The notes below the pieces were generated by a model. The model saw only the letters and a list, made by a program, of their open reading frames with translations, searched no databases and was not told where the DNA came from. The position numbers and the translations under genes are program-made. A stretch of DNA of 44,428 nucleotides from Gemmatimonadota bacterium (lineage in GTDB: Bacteria; Latescibacterota; UBA2968): positions 1 through 44,428 of the forward strand of contig PAXL01000071.1 in the NCBI GenBank assembly GCA_002714465.1. Reading direction: 5' to 3'. Positions 8,640 to 17,546 of the stretch are shown here, in pieces. Position 1 is the stretch's first letter. Every line of letters begins with the position of its first letter.

Positions 8640-9590
8640 TCATGAGTTGGCATCCAGCTTTGATCGTAGCTCTTCCGGCAGTGTCCATCCTACAGATCCT
8701 ATGACGTCGTCGATCTGGTCTGTGTTGTCCGCTCCGCTGATGGCAGTCGTGATCTCGTTGTGCGAGAGAATCCACGCGATCGCGATCTGTGCTGGCGTCT
8801 TGTTGAGCTCTTCTGCGACCTCGAACAGGGTGTTCATCGTGCTGGAGACCCCACCTGCTGTCTGCTGTTCGTAGTCTTTTGAGCGATTGCCCCAGAATGT
8901 CCCGGCGGGTGGTCTTTCCCCCGGTCGATATGCGCCGCTGAGCAGTCCGACTGCAAGCGGGCTGTAGGCCATGGCTCCCAGAGCCTGATTCCGAATAAGC
9001 CCGAACATCTCCGTTTCCAACCCTCGTGTCAGCAAGTTGTACTGGTTCTGGATGCCGACATAAGGTACAGATCCGAGTGAGTCCGATATCCAGAGCGCAC
9101 GGCATACCTGCCAGGCCTGATGGTTACAGCATCCGATGTAACGTGCTTTGCCGCTCCGGACGATGTCGTCCAGGGCACGCAGTGTTTCTTCCTGGGGTGT
9201 CGTGTCGTCGTAGTTGTGGACGAGATAGAAGTCGAGGTGGTCCGTGTTCAGACGGCGAAGCGAGTTATCGATCTCGCGCAGGATGTGAAAGGCCGAAAGA
9301 CCGGTATCGTTGGGATCGTCACCTACTGGAGCGAAGACTTTCGATGTCAGGACGATGCGATCCCGGCGGGAAGCGAGCGCTTTGCCGACGATGATCTCAG
9401 ATTGACCCTTGTTCTCGCGATCATCCAGCGGACCGTAGAGGTTGGCGCAGTCGACGAAGTTGATCCCTCCGTCGATCGCGTGTTCGACGAGTCGCTGAGC
9501 CTCTTTCTCGTCGGCCTGGCCTCGCAGACCAAGGCCGAGGGCGATTCGGCTGACCTTTACGCCTGCCTTTCCGAAGCTCCTGTATTCCAT
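8640..9590 (-). CDS. Aldo/keto reductase
   Basis: A 316-aa barrel oxidoreductase. I place the start at the ATG at 9590 because GGGAGG lies 7 bases upstream and the protein then begins MEYRSFGKAGVKVSRI, the normal family N-terminus; the frame stays open to 9770 but that part is unlike the family. Tetrad: Asp and Tyr in FVDCANLYG, Lys in VLTSKVF, His in FYLVHNYD. It differs clearly in sequence from the other two reductases in the window. Divergently oriented to the MFS gene at 9695, with a shared 104-base intergenic region. Confidence 0.9.
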   Translation of the reverse strand: MEYRSFGKAGVKVSRIALGLGLRGQADEKEAQRLVEHAIDGGINFVDCANLYGPLDDRENKGQSEIIVGKALASRRDRIVLTSKVFAPVGDDPNDTGLSAFHILREIDNSLRRLNTDHLDFYLVHNYDDTTPQEETLRALDDIVRSGKARYIGCCNHQAWQVCRALWISDSLGSVPYVGIQNQYNLLTRGLETEMFGLIRNQALGAMAYSPLAVGLLSGAYRPGERPPAGTFWGNRSKDYEQQTAGGVSSTMNTLFEVAEELNKTPAQIAIAWILSHNEITTAISGADNTDQIDDVIGSVGWTLPEELRSKLDANS

Positions 9591-9627
9591 CCCCTGTTCC
9601 TCCCTGTCTGTCCAAGCTTGCTGTCGG

Positions 9628-9656
9628 TTGCCCTGATTCTGACGAGTGTGTAGGAT
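9628..9656 (+). promoter_or_regulatory. Possible sigma-70 promoter for the MFS gene
   Basis: TTGCCC (9628-9633), 17-base spacer, TAGGAT (9651-9656). Each hexamer matches four of six consensus positions. It lies 38 bases before the GTG start at 9695, in the divergent spacer with the aldo/keto reductase. Confidence 0.35.
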
Positions 9657-9694
9657 AAAAGGCGAGCCGCCGCGTACGCAATCGAAAGATCCTT

Positions 9695-11134
9695 GTGTCT
9701 CCTTCCGAAACCACCACAGATGCATCACCACAGACATCCGAATCTCGCCCCGTCCCGCTGCACGAAGCACGCCGGATCATGTTTAGTCTGATGTTTCCTT
9801 CGATGCTGATGCCCACGATCTCTACAATGTCACGTGTAGCCCTTCCGATCATCCGAGACGAATTCGGGCTTCAGGCAGATGTGACTGCGTGGGTGTCTGC
9901 CGCCTTCATCCTTCCCTTTATGCTGCTTATGCCGGTCTACGGTCGGATGAGCGATGGGGTTGATCCGAGACGGCTGATCCTGGGCGGGACACTGGTGTTC
10001 GCAACGGGCACGACATTGATGATGTCGTCGACGTCAGTCGGATCGGTGATGTTTGGGAACGCGGTTCTGGGGATTGGTGTTGCCGGGATGATGCCGCTCG
10101 GCATGGCGCTCATCTCTTCACTGTTCAATGAACGAGAAAGAGGGCGAGCGCTTGGTACGTGGAGTTCGGTCGGCCCTGCGACCGGTTTTGTCGGGCCGTT
10201 CATCGCGGGGCTCCTCGCAGCTGCCTGGGGCTGGCGCACGACCTATGCACCTCCACTGATTGTCGCGATCGTGGCTTTCGTCGTTATCTACACGCGCGTT
10301 CCCCGACAGGATCTTGCAAAGGGCAGCACGGCCGCCTACGTTCGTGCCTTCGACTGGACGGGGTTCTTTCTTCTGTCCTCGTCACTTGCCACGTTCGTGT
10401 TCTTCCTCTCGAGTCGCGCGATCACGGGTGTCGAACCGATGCAGGACTGGCGTCTGCTCGCTTTCTCCATTGTTGCGTTCGTTGCCTTCGCCATCTGGGA
10501 ACGCGGGCGATCAAATCCGTATGTGTCTACCTACATCCTTAAGAACTCTCGCTTTTTTCGATCCTCCTTCACCGCCTCAACACGGATGATGGCTATGGGG
10601 GGGCTGTCCTTTCTCGTCCCGCTCTACCTCGTTGATATACACCATCTCGAACCGGCACAGCTCGGCGCGATGCTGGTCCTCAACTCGGGTGCGATGGCAC
10701 TTGTGACACGATTCGGAGGCGGTCTATCGGATAGATGGGGGACCCGTGTTCCCGCGTCGGCGGGGCTGCTGATTCAGACCGGTGTGATGGGGATCTTCTG
10801 GTTTCTGAATAGTGACACATCGCTTTGGCTCGTGGGATCGAGTCTGGCGTTTCACGGTGTGGGTGCGGGGCTGATGCTGGCCTCTCTTCACCGTTATGTG
10901 ATGGGCACGATCGATGAGGAACACCGGGGTGCTGCGGCAGGCGTCTACAGCATGCTGAGGTTTGTCGGAGCCGTAATCGGTACTTCACTAAGCGGGGTGT
11001 TTCTGCAGCACTATCTGGATGCTGGAGTAGGCACCGTGCTCGCATACCAGGAGACGTTCGTGATGCTCGCGGCCTTCCCCATCGTGGGACTTCTCGTTGC
11101 GCAAACCCTGAAGGAGCCCAAAACTGAGAGCTGA
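9695..11134 (+). CDS. MFS transporter, drug-efflux-like (DHA type)
   Basis: A 479-aa inner-membrane carrier with about 12-14 hydrophobic segments. The first cytoplasmic loop has the MFS motif A form GRMSDGVDPRR (about 89-99), and a second copy is in GGGLSDRWGTR (about 338-348). The segment GIGVAGMMPLGMALISSLFNERERGRALG (split by motif C-like glycines) resembles multidrug exporters of the EmrB/QacA group. Proton-driven export of a small organic compound is the likely role. The start is GTG at 9695. It faces away from the adjacent reductase and ends against a decayed thioredoxin-like gene on the other strand. Confidence 0.88.
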   Translation: MSPSETTTDASPQTSESRPVPLHEARRIMFSLMFPSMLMPTISTMSRVALPIIRDEFGLQADVTAWVSAAFILPFMLLMPVYGRMSDGVDPRRLILGGTLVFATGTTLMMSSTSVGSVMFGNAVLGIGVAGMMPLGMALISSLFNERERGRALGTWSSVGPATGFVGPFIAGLLAAAWGWRTTYAPPLIVAIVAFVVIYTRVPRQDLAKGSTAAYVRAFDWTGFFLLSSSLATFVFFLSSRAITGVEPMQDWRLLAFSIVAFVAFAIWERGRSNPYVSTYILKNSRFFRSSFTASTRMMAMGGLSFLVPLYLVDIHHLEPAQLGAMLVLNSGAMALVTRFGGGLSDRWGTRVPASAGLLIQTGVMGIFWFLNSDTSLWLVGSSLAFHGVGAGLMLASLHRYVMGTIDEEHRGAAAGVYSMLRFVGAVIGTSLSGVFLQHYLDAGVGTVLAYQETFVMLAAFPIVGLLVAQTLKEPKTES

Positions 11135-11531
11135 GACCTGCGTGTCGAGTCGGGCCCATCTGTCTATTAGTTCGGTCAGAAGCTGATTGTCCGGGTCTAT
11201 ATGGGATACTCGATCCGGGATGCCTCGATGAAGCGTGCAACATCTTTTGGGTTCTGGTCGACACTCTGCCCGATGACGGTCCAGTCCTTGTAGTTCTGGT
11301 GGATTGCCTAAAGACTCGGTATCTCCATAGTACAGTCGTGATACCATGCCGACAGAGGTTGACGACCTTGATCTTCTGGTTGAAGCTGTCGAGGTTCCGT
11401 GCCTGTCCGTTCAGGTCGGTGAGGGAAAAACTGGGTGCCGGCAATCTTTCTGTATTCCTGACTGAGAGCGGAACCATTGAGCGATCCGGGTTTCTGTTCG
11501 AGTAGAGAGTGCCAGACCTAGAAGCCGACAA
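11135..11531 (-). pseudogene. Degraded TlpA/ResA-type thiol-disulfide oxidoreductase
   Basis: The minus strand reads, across frames, as a thioredoxin-like redoxin. It opens with LPAPSFSLTDLNGQARNL and KIKVVNL. A one-base deletion near 11353 then shifts the frame; the next frame gives WYHDCTMEIPSL, where the expected W-C-x-x-C has its first Cys replaced by Tyr (TAT at 11343-11341). A TAG at 11310-11308 stands where Gln is usual. AIHQNYKDWTVIGQSVDQ and KDVARFIEASRIEYPI follow, then a second one-base shift near 11197-11200 leads to DPDNQLLTELIDRW. The C-terminal part is missing and the MFS gene end follows. Loss of the active-site Cys, a stop and two shifts show the gene is dead. Confidence 0.8.
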
Positions 11532-11578
11532 GCGTATTCAAATCAAATCGCACAACGAAAGATGGAGTTTGTGTATAG

Positions 11579-11842
11579 ATGAAGACTGACGGGAACATCT
11601 ATCGGCATGACATCACCATCAGCGAGAATACGATTTTCCAGGGACTCGTGATGGGATCGATCACCGTCGCTCCGGGAGTGATTTTCGAGCTGAGAGGGTC
11701 GGCGGCGATGGACGTGGTCCTGAGGGAGGGATCGAAGCTCGAACTGTATGGGCAGGTGGGACGAGATGTGGTCAATCGGGGCGGGATGATTGTGCACAAC
11801 GAAGGAGAGATCAAGGGACAGGTGGTGGAGGATTGGAAATAG
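11579..11842 (+). CDS. Small bactofilin-like (polymer-forming) protein
   Basis: An 87-aa protein of short repeated beta strands with regular glycines ('GLVMGSITVAPG', 'LYGQVGRDVVNRGG', 'GEIKGQVVEDW'), the pattern of a right-handed beta-helix as in bactofilins. It is shorter than typical bactofilins (about 100-180 aa) and lacks their disordered tails. It has no signal or membrane segment. The M20 amidohydrolase gene begins 11 bases after its stop, so the pair is probably translated from one message. Function is not established; a cytosolic filament or scaffold is possible. Confidence 0.65.
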   Translation: MKTDGNIYRHDITISENTIFQGLVMGSITVAPGVIFELRGSAAMDVVLREGSKLELYGQVGRDVVNRGGMIVHNEGEIKGQVVEDWK

Positions 11843-11853
11843 AAGATTGAAGG

Positions 11854-13044
11854 GTGAATATGCGAGATGTGAGCGGATTGATTAGCGAAGTCGTTGAAGA
11901 CATCGTGGCCTTGAGGCACGAGATCCACGAGAACCCTGAACTGTGCTACGAAGAGAGCGGGACGGCGGAGCGGGTGCTGAAACACATCGGGGGGATCGAT
12001 GGTCTGGACACGTGCACGCGTGTTGCGGAGACGGGGATCGTGGCAACGCTCGATGCAAAAAAGCAAGGACCGTGCGTGGCGCTTAGAGCAGATATGGATG
12101 CGCTCCCGATGGATGAGACGAACGATGTTCCCTACAGATCGAAGGTGCCCGGCAAGATGCACGCGTGCGGGCACGATGGGCACACGAGCTGTCTTGTCGG
12201 AGCGGTGAGGGTACTGAGCCGGCTTCGAGACGAGCTGGATGGCCCCGTGAAGTTCATCTTTCAGCCGGCCGAAGAAGGGGGAGCCGGCGGGAAGCGAATG
12301 TGTGAAGAGGGAGCGCTTGAAGACCCGAAAGTCGATGCGATCTTCGGGTTCCACGGATGGCCGTCGTCGACGCAAGGAGACGTTGGTGTTCACGAGGGCG
12401 CATTCTTGGCCAGCTCGGATACCTTCGACATCACGATCGAGGGGACGGGATCGCACGCCGCGTTTCCTCATCTGGGTGTGGACCCGATAGTCGTCGCATC
12501 ACACGTGGTGACGGCCGTTCAGTCGATCGTTTCGCGGACAACGGACCCGCTGAGCAGTGCGGTCGTCACGGTGGCTGAGATCAAGGCCGGAACGACATAC
12601 AACATCATCCCGCAGACCGCGCATCTGAGAGGAACGATTCGGGCTCTCGACGAAGAGGTTCGGCAGGCCACACACGAGCGACTCCGTACGATTGCCGAGA
12701 AGACAGCAGAAGCTTTCGGGGCTCGTGCGGCCGTGAGTACGCGGTTCGGGTATCCTGTCACGCTCAATCACGGAAACGCCTGTGCCTATGCCGACGGTGT
12801 CGTGGACAGTATTGAAGGTTTGAACAAGCATGATCTACTGCCCGTTATGGGCGGAGAGGACTTCTCGTTCTACTCGGAGAAGATTCCGGCAATGTTCATG
12901 ACGCTCGGTGTGCGGCCGAAGGGGCGGGATTCGTACCCGAATCTGCATCAGTCGGACTACGACTTTCACGATGGAGCGATCCCGTTCGGGATCAGGTTGC
13001 ACGTAGAGATCGCGAGACAGTTCGCGAAGCGTTGGAAGGCCTAG
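11854..13044 (+). CDS. M20-family amidohydrolase (hippurate / IAA-amino-acid hydrolase-like)
   Basis: A 396-aa zinc-dependent peptidase/amidohydrolase of the M20D group. Metal-binding and catalytic motifs are present: ALRADMDALPM (about 78-88), MHACGHDGHTS (about 100-110), the Glu pair in FQPAEEGGAGG (about 135-140), and the last ligand region GGEDFSFY near 333. A dimerisation lid domain lies between about 180 and 300. It would cleave N-acyl amino acids or similar amides in the cytosol. The start may be GTG at 11854 or ATG at 11860; AGGGTGA suits the ATG. It is coupled to the small bactofilin-like gene upstream. Confidence 0.92.
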   Translation: MNMRDVSGLISEVVEDIVALRHEIHENPELCYEESGTAERVLKHIGGIDGLDTCTRVAETGIVATLDAKKQGPCVALRADMDALPMDETNDVPYRSKVPGKMHACGHDGHTSCLVGAVRVLSRLRDELDGPVKFIFQPAEEGGAGGKRMCEEGALEDPKVDAIFGFHGWPSSTQGDVGVHEGAFLASSDTFDITIEGTGSHAAFPHLGVDPIVVASHVVTAVQSIVSRTTDPLSSAVVTVAEIKAGTTYNIIPQTAHLRGTIRALDEEVRQATHERLRTIAEKTAEAFGARAAVSTRFGYPVTLNHGNACAYADGVVDSIEGLNKHDLLPVMGGEDFSFYSEKIPAMFMTLGVRPKGRDSYPNLHQSDYDFHDGAIPFGIRLHVEIARQFAKRWKA

Positions 13045-13050
13045 CTATAG

Positions 13051-13075
13051 CCCAATTCGAGCGGCTCGAATCGGG
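13051..13075. terminator. Hairpin between convergent genes
   Basis: An 11-bp stem with one mismatch (CCCAATTCGAG at 13051-13061, CTCGAATCGGG at 13065-13075) and a 3-base loop. It lies between the end of the M20 gene (13044) and the end of the oppositely directed symporter (13185), a position suiting a bidirectional terminator, though no T-run is present. Confidence 0.5.
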
Positions 13076-13184
13076 TGATTTCTGCTAGTGACTCCCCTCG
13101 CATAGCGTGCCACAGGTCCCAACGGCAGCCCAAAGGGAGACACATCAATGTTGTGTCGCTCTTTCCTGCGGTTTCGACGCCTGA

Positions 13185-14684
13185 CTAGTCGCGGAGTTCG
13201 TAGCCTTTGTCGACGAGCGCCTGTTCCTGACCGATCGGGGTGTGCATGAAGTCGTAGAACTTGTCGAGCGCAGCTTTGGCAATCGGGGGCGTCGATTTGG
13301 AAGTGATGATCATTAGCAGGATTCCCCCGGACAGATACCAGATGATCATGTCTTGGAGTTCCATTCCTAGCTCGTAGTTGCAGTATGCCCAGATCACGAT
13401 CGAACCTAGGATGCTTGCCCAGGCTCCGTAGCCGTTGCACCTCCGCCAGATGATGCCACCCCAGACGGCTATTCCCCAGAATGCTGACATAGGCTGCAGG
13501 AAACGCCACAGATCCACGACGCTGTCGAAGAGCTCGGTGATCAGGATCCCGCCGATTACCATGACGACACCAGCAACACGTCCCACGTTCAGGTAGTGAT
13601 GGTCTTCTTTTTTTGGCGCGAACATCGGTCGGTAGATGTTTTCAACAAACAGGGCGGAACCGTCGACCATGAACGAGTCGCAAGACGACATGACCGCCGC
13701 GATCATCGATGCGAGCATGATGCCGACGAGGCCGACCGGGAGCAGATCGCGAGTTGCCTGACCGAAGGCGAGCTCGGGGTCTGCCAGATTCGGGTAGATG
13801 GCGATAGCGCCCACACCGATGAAGGCCCAGGCGATCGTACAAAAGCGTTTGACCATGTTCCCGTAGGTGAACCCAATCCGGGCCTCCCACTCGGTCTTGC
13901 CGGATCCACCCATCTCCATGACGTGGGGTTGGCCTGGTATGCTGAAGATGGTGTTGATCGTCAGGATGACGACGAACCAGAAGGTGATGCGGTCGTATCC
14001 GGGCGGTGGGTCCTCCATGATCGTCAGCGTGAAGGTCTCCGGAGGCAGGAGATCGTGCATGCCTGAGAAGCCGCCGAGTTGCGCGAGCATGAAGGGCCAG
14101 AGGATGAAAGAGAGGATGATGATGAAGACGCCCTGTATGAAGTCCGTCGCCACTGCGGCCTGAAGACCGCCGATCAGACCGTAGAACAGGAACATGGCGG
14201 ACATAATGATGATACAGACCTCGGGTGTGACCGCTCCACCGGTCACACCGCTAGCCATCTTGCCCGTTCCCTCGAGCATTATGCCCATCGAGAGAATGTA
14301 GTAGAAGATCCCGAAGAGCGAGTAGACTCGGCCCAGTCCCATCCCGAACCGCTCGTCGAAGAAGTCGCCCGTTGTGATATACCGCATCCGACGGAAGAGC
14401 GGCATCATGATCCAGTAGAAGGGTGTGACAAAGAGCGGCAGCCATGCGTACCAGATCCCGGCGAGGCCGAGCTTGTAGGATGCGCCGACAACATTGACCG
14501 CCTGGTCCGTGTGCGTGCCCGTCCCGAAAGCGTGCATGATCAGCATCGCTTTCCCGAACCGTCGACCACCCATGAAGTAGTCGATAGATTTTTTCACGCC
14601 TCGAGACGCGAGGAGACCGATGACGCTGATGCCGACGAGGTAGATGATGAGCGTTGCAAAGTCGAGGTAGTGGAGTCCAAGCAT
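13185..14684 (-). CDS. Sodium:solute symporter family (SSS) transporter
   Basis: A 499-aa inner-membrane protein with about 13 hydrophobic segments. The N-terminus (IIYLVGISVIGLLASRGVKKSIDYFMGGR, read in parts) shows the first helix and the D-Y-F-x-G-G-R motif shared by SSS carriers. Helix 8 contains the sodium-site-like stretch LASMIAAVMSSCDS (about 325-340), with the A-x-x-S-S/T-x-x-S pattern. It would import an organic solute such as a sugar, amino acid or carboxylate with Na+. Its substrate is unknown; nearby amidohydrolase and FAD oxidase genes make an amino acid derivative one possibility. Confidence 0.9.
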   Translation of the reverse strand: MLGLHYLDFATLIIYLVGISVIGLLASRGVKKSIDYFMGGRRFGKAMLIMHAFGTGTHTDQAVNVVGASYKLGLAGIWYAWLPLFVTPFYWIMMPLFRRMRYITTGDFFDERFGMGLGRVYSLFGIFYYILSMGIMLEGTGKMASGVTGGAVTPEVCIIIMSAMFLFYGLIGGLQAAVATDFIQGVFIIILSFILWPFMLAQLGGFSGMHDLLPPETFTLTIMEDPPPGYDRITFWFVVILTINTIFSIPGQPHVMEMGGSGKTEWEARIGFTYGNMVKRFCTIAWAFIGVGAIAIYPNLADPELAFGQATRDLLPVGLVGIMLASMIAAVMSSCDSFMVDGSALFVENIYRPMFAPKKEDHHYLNVGRVAGVVMVIGGILITELFDSVVDLWRFLQPMSAFWGIAVWGGIIWRRCNGYGAWASILGSIVIWAYCNYELGMELQDMIIWYLSGGILLMIITSKSTPPIAKAALDKFYDFMHTPIGQEQALVDKGYELRD

Positions 14685-15413
14685 AGAAACCTAGTGGCGT
14701 CCCAAGTTAGAACTTCGAGTTGCGTTCCAATTGACATCGGCCGACAACTTAGGTTGGACGTCTGGCTTCGTCAAGCCAACCCCCTTTAAAGCTTCCACCA
14801 CTCGGAACCCGGAACGATTCTAGTCCTTTTGAAATACTTCTCTGGCTCGCCGAAGCCTTGGCGAAGACGGTTCGCTTTTCGTAACCTCTTGCGAGGGTTC
14901 GGCGGCTGAATACTTTCAGGCATCAACCCAAGAGTAGCTTTCCAAGACCAGTTCGTGACTGAATCATGACCTTCACGCTGGATCATTTCGTTTGGCCTCG
15001 ACCTCCTTTATATCTCGGTTGGATGGTTAGTGTTCTTCTTGTTCTTGGTCTTCCTTGATACATTTGCAGAGGAGGTGCGCGTCATTGTCTTTACGTTCTT
15101 TGTTTTTCACCGATTTTTCACGTTTTCGCTTGTCTGGATCGACCCGAGTTCCAGTATCGGAAGTTGACATACCTGATCATACCCGTGATCTGCATTGCGG
15201 CGTGTGGCTGAGGTGAGGCAGGGATAGTCTGCTGCTCGCATTGAACGCGCCGATCGAAGGGTGTCTGACAAATTACCTAGTGGGAGAACCGCCCTAGCTG
15301 TAAGCAATCGTCGCAATCGTGGCGGCTATGTGATCGATCGACTAGTGGAGCTCTAGCGAGTAGCTGAGCAAACGGCAGATCCCTCAGGGCTACCACGTCA
15401 TCAAGAGGATCTT
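14685..15413. other. Gene-poor interval of about 730 bases
   Basis: No supported gene. A basic 66-aa minus frame (14786-14986) resembles nothing I know and the Shine-Dalgarno-like AAAGGAGG upstream is too far from its ATG. A 6-bp perfect hairpin (TGGCTT/AAGCCA, 14763-14778) and a palindromic cluster at 14844-14864 are the only structure I see. The interval separates the divergent symporter and FAD-oxidase genes and so should contain both their promoters. Confidence 0.4.
14844..14864. repeat. Imperfect palindromic element
   Basis: Overlapping inverted repeats: GGCT..AGCC across 14844-14857 and TCGCC (14847-14851) with GGCGA (14860-14864). A GC-rich palindrome of this style may be a dispersed intergenic repeat, but only one copy is evident in this window. 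Confidence 0.3.
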
Positions 15414-16661
15414 TTGGCGGTATCGAACGACATCGTCGTGATCGGGGCCGGTGTGATCGGTGTGTGCACGGCCTATGAGCTGACGAGGAGAGGGCATAAA
15501 GTAACTCTGATCGATCAGGGGGATGTGTGCGCCGGCAGTTCGTATGGCAACGCCGGTCTGGTCGTGCCGAGCCATTGCGTGCCGCTGTCGGAACCAGGGA
15601 TCGTGAAGCAGGGCCTGAAATGGATGCTTGATCCCGAGAGCCCTTTCTACATTAAGCCTCGACTTGACCGAGACCTGATTTCTTGGCTCTGGAAGTTCAA
15701 TCGATCGTGCACGCACAAGCACGTAGCGCGATCTGTGCCGGTGCTTCGAGAGATGCACCTGAACAGCCTCTCGCGGTTCGAGACGTTTGCCGAACAGCTT
15801 TCGTTCAGCTACGAACATCGTGGTTCGCTCTACGCGTGCAACACCGAGAGCGGGTTTGAAACAAAGATGGAGGATGCACGGATCGCTGGTCGAGCGGGTA
15901 TCCGGACCGAGGTGGTCGGGCCTGAAGAGATAGCGAAGTTCGTTCCTGAAACCCCGGTCTCGGCTGTCGGCGGCGTCTTCTATCCGGAGGATGCGCATCT
16001 GCAGCCGGCGCAGTTCGTTCGTGCGATTGCCGAGGAGGCACAGAAAGAAGGGGCACAGCTACGGTGTCATTCGCAGGTTATAGGATTCAAACGAACAGGC
16101 AGAAGAATCTCGCGAGTCCAGACAACGCGAGGTGACGCCTCTGCAGACCTGTTCATCCTGACTGCGGGGTCCTGGTCGCCGATGGTTGCGGCAGCCCTAG
16201 GTTTCACGCTTCCAATTCAGCCGGCGAAGGGATACTCGATCACGTTCAAGCGGCCTCCGAACTGTCCGTCGATCCCGATTATGATGACCGAGGCCAAGGT
16301 CGGTGTAACCCCTATGGCGGATACGTTTCGATTTGCGGGTACGCTCGAGCTCGCGGGACTTGACCTGACGATCAACCAGAGGCGTGTCAGGTCAATACTA
16401 AGTGCGATGCCGTCATACTTTCCGGAGCTGTCTGAAGACAGGATGGAGTTGATCGAGATCTGGCGGGGTCTTCGGCCGTGCACGCCTGATGGTTTGCCGC
16501 TGCTCGGTCGAACGGGTGAGGTGGAGAATCTGATCGTGGGTGCGGGACACGCGACGATTGGGATTTCGCTAGGCCCCGAGTCGGGGGCGATTCTGGCGAA
16601 GATCGTGGATGGGGAGGATGTCGGTTATGATCCGGAGGTGTTGAGTCCGGAGCGATTCTAA
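15414..16661 (+). CDS. FAD-dependent oxidoreductase, D-amino-acid dehydrogenase-like (DadA type)
   Basis: A 415-aa DAO-family flavoenzyme. The Rossmann motif VIGAGVIGVCTAYEL is at about 8-22, followed by the FAD ribose-binding acidic residue in VTLIDQGD. The C-terminus has the family's RPCTPDGLPLLGR and the second FAD contact IVGAGHATIGISLGPESG. Likely reaction is oxidative deamination of a D- or imino amino acid, passing electrons to a membrane carrier; the length and the 'SSYGNAGLV' stretch match DadA-like dehydrogenases. The start is TTG at 15414, supported by AAGAGGA about 5 bases upstream. It is followed by a sugar isomerase-like gene on the same strand. Confidence 0.88.
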   Translation: MAVSNDIVVIGAGVIGVCTAYELTRRGHKVTLIDQGDVCAGSSYGNAGLVVPSHCVPLSEPGIVKQGLKWMLDPESPFYIKPRLDRDLISWLWKFNRSCTHKHVARSVPVLREMHLNSLSRFETFAEQLSFSYEHRGSLYACNTESGFETKMEDARIAGRAGIRTEVVGPEEIAKFVPETPVSAVGGVFYPEDAHLQPAQFVRAIAEEAQKEGAQLRCHSQVIGFKRTGRRISRVQTTRGDASADLFILTAGSWSPMVAAALGFTLPIQPAKGYSITFKRPPNCPSIPIMMTEAKVGVTPMADTFRFAGTLELAGLDLTINQRRVRSILSAMPSYFPELSEDRMELIEIWRGLRPCTPDGLPLLGRTGEVENLIVGAGHATIGISLGPESGAILAKIVDGEDVGYDPEVLSPERF

Positions 16662-16766
16662 AATTAAAGGCCGTTATTAAAGATACGAAAGAAGACGAAA
16701 TGGGTGCGAGTCCGGAGCATCGAGACAGGCTCGGGACGGTGTAATTGAACTGAACTGAGGGAAAAG

Positions 16767-17546
16767 ATGGCGGATAGACCGGTTGTGGCTTCGATCGTGC
16801 AGTATCAGACTGCGATAGAGGCGGGGACCATGAGTGTCACGGAGCTCGTGGAGAAGGTGGCGGAGCTGGGGGTGGATGGGGTCGAGCTGAGGCGTGAGGC
16901 TTGGGAGGAGTGCGGAACGTTGATGAGCGAGGAGCTTGAGGCGGTTAAGGCGAGGGTCGCGGAACTCGGGTTGCTGATCACGTTCGGGACGCACAGCGTG
17001 ATCTTCTGTGAAGGGGTGGATCGCGATCAAGTTTTGGCTGATGTCGATACGGCTGCGGCGTTGGGGTCGCCGTTGTGCCGGTTGTTCAGCGGGCCTGTTC
17101 CAGAGGCCGAGGACGATCCGGCTTGGGCTTGGGCGAAGCAGGTGATAGATCGCGCGGAGGAGAAGGGCATCGTGATTGCGCTCGAGAACTACGCCCGGTC
17201 GCCGGGCGGGACCCTAGGGGAGATCCAGACGGTGCTGAACCACTTCGATGTGCCGGGTCTGAAGACGAACATCGACACGGGGAACTACGCGGGGTGGAAG
17301 CAGGACCATCTGGAGGCGATCGAGGCGATCGGACACCGAGCTGCCTACGTGCACGTGAAGGATCCTAGGGAAGGTGGGACGAGCGTGCCGGGTGAGGGCG
17401 ATCTCGATATGAAGCGGATCTTCGCCGCGCTCGACGCCCTACCGCACAAAATCGTCTACTGCTTCGAGTTCCCCGGTGGCGATGAGCCGGATGACCGGAT
17501 CACGCGTGGTCTCGAATTCATGCGCAGCCGTTCGAACAGTGACTAA
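16767..17546 (+). CDS. Sugar phosphate isomerase/epimerase-like TIM barrel
   Basis: A 259-aa protein of the xylose-isomerase-like (AP endonuclease 2) barrel family. The metal-binding acidic and His residues expected at strand ends are visible: Glu in VDGVELRR (about 37), Glu in VIALENYAR (about 136), Asp in NIDTGNYAG (about 170), His in YVHVKD (about 195) and Glu in YCFEFPGG (about 234). It is slightly short for the family but complete. It probably isomerises or epimerises a keto-sugar or inositol derivative in the cytosol. The ATG has TGAGGGAAA upstream. Its stop codon overlaps the stop of the convergent sialidase-like gene by 4 bases. Confidence 0.85.
   Translation: MADRPVVASIVQYQTAIEAGTMSVTELVEKVAELGVDGVELRREAWEECGTLMSEELEAVKARVAELGLLITFGTHSVIFCEGVDRDQVLADVDTAAALGSPLCRLFSGPVPEAEDDPAWAWAKQVIDRAEEKGIVIALENYARSPGGTLGEIQTVLNHFDVPGLKTNIDTGNYAGWKQDHLEAIEAIGHRAAYVHVKDPREGGTSVPGEGDLDMKRIFAALDALPHKIVYCFEFPGGDEPDDRITRGLEFMRSRSNSD

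Noticed and set aside
14786..14986. 66-aa minus-strand frame as a transposase remnant
   Set aside because: I could not match it to any transposase family and no terminal inverted repeats or target duplication are visible.
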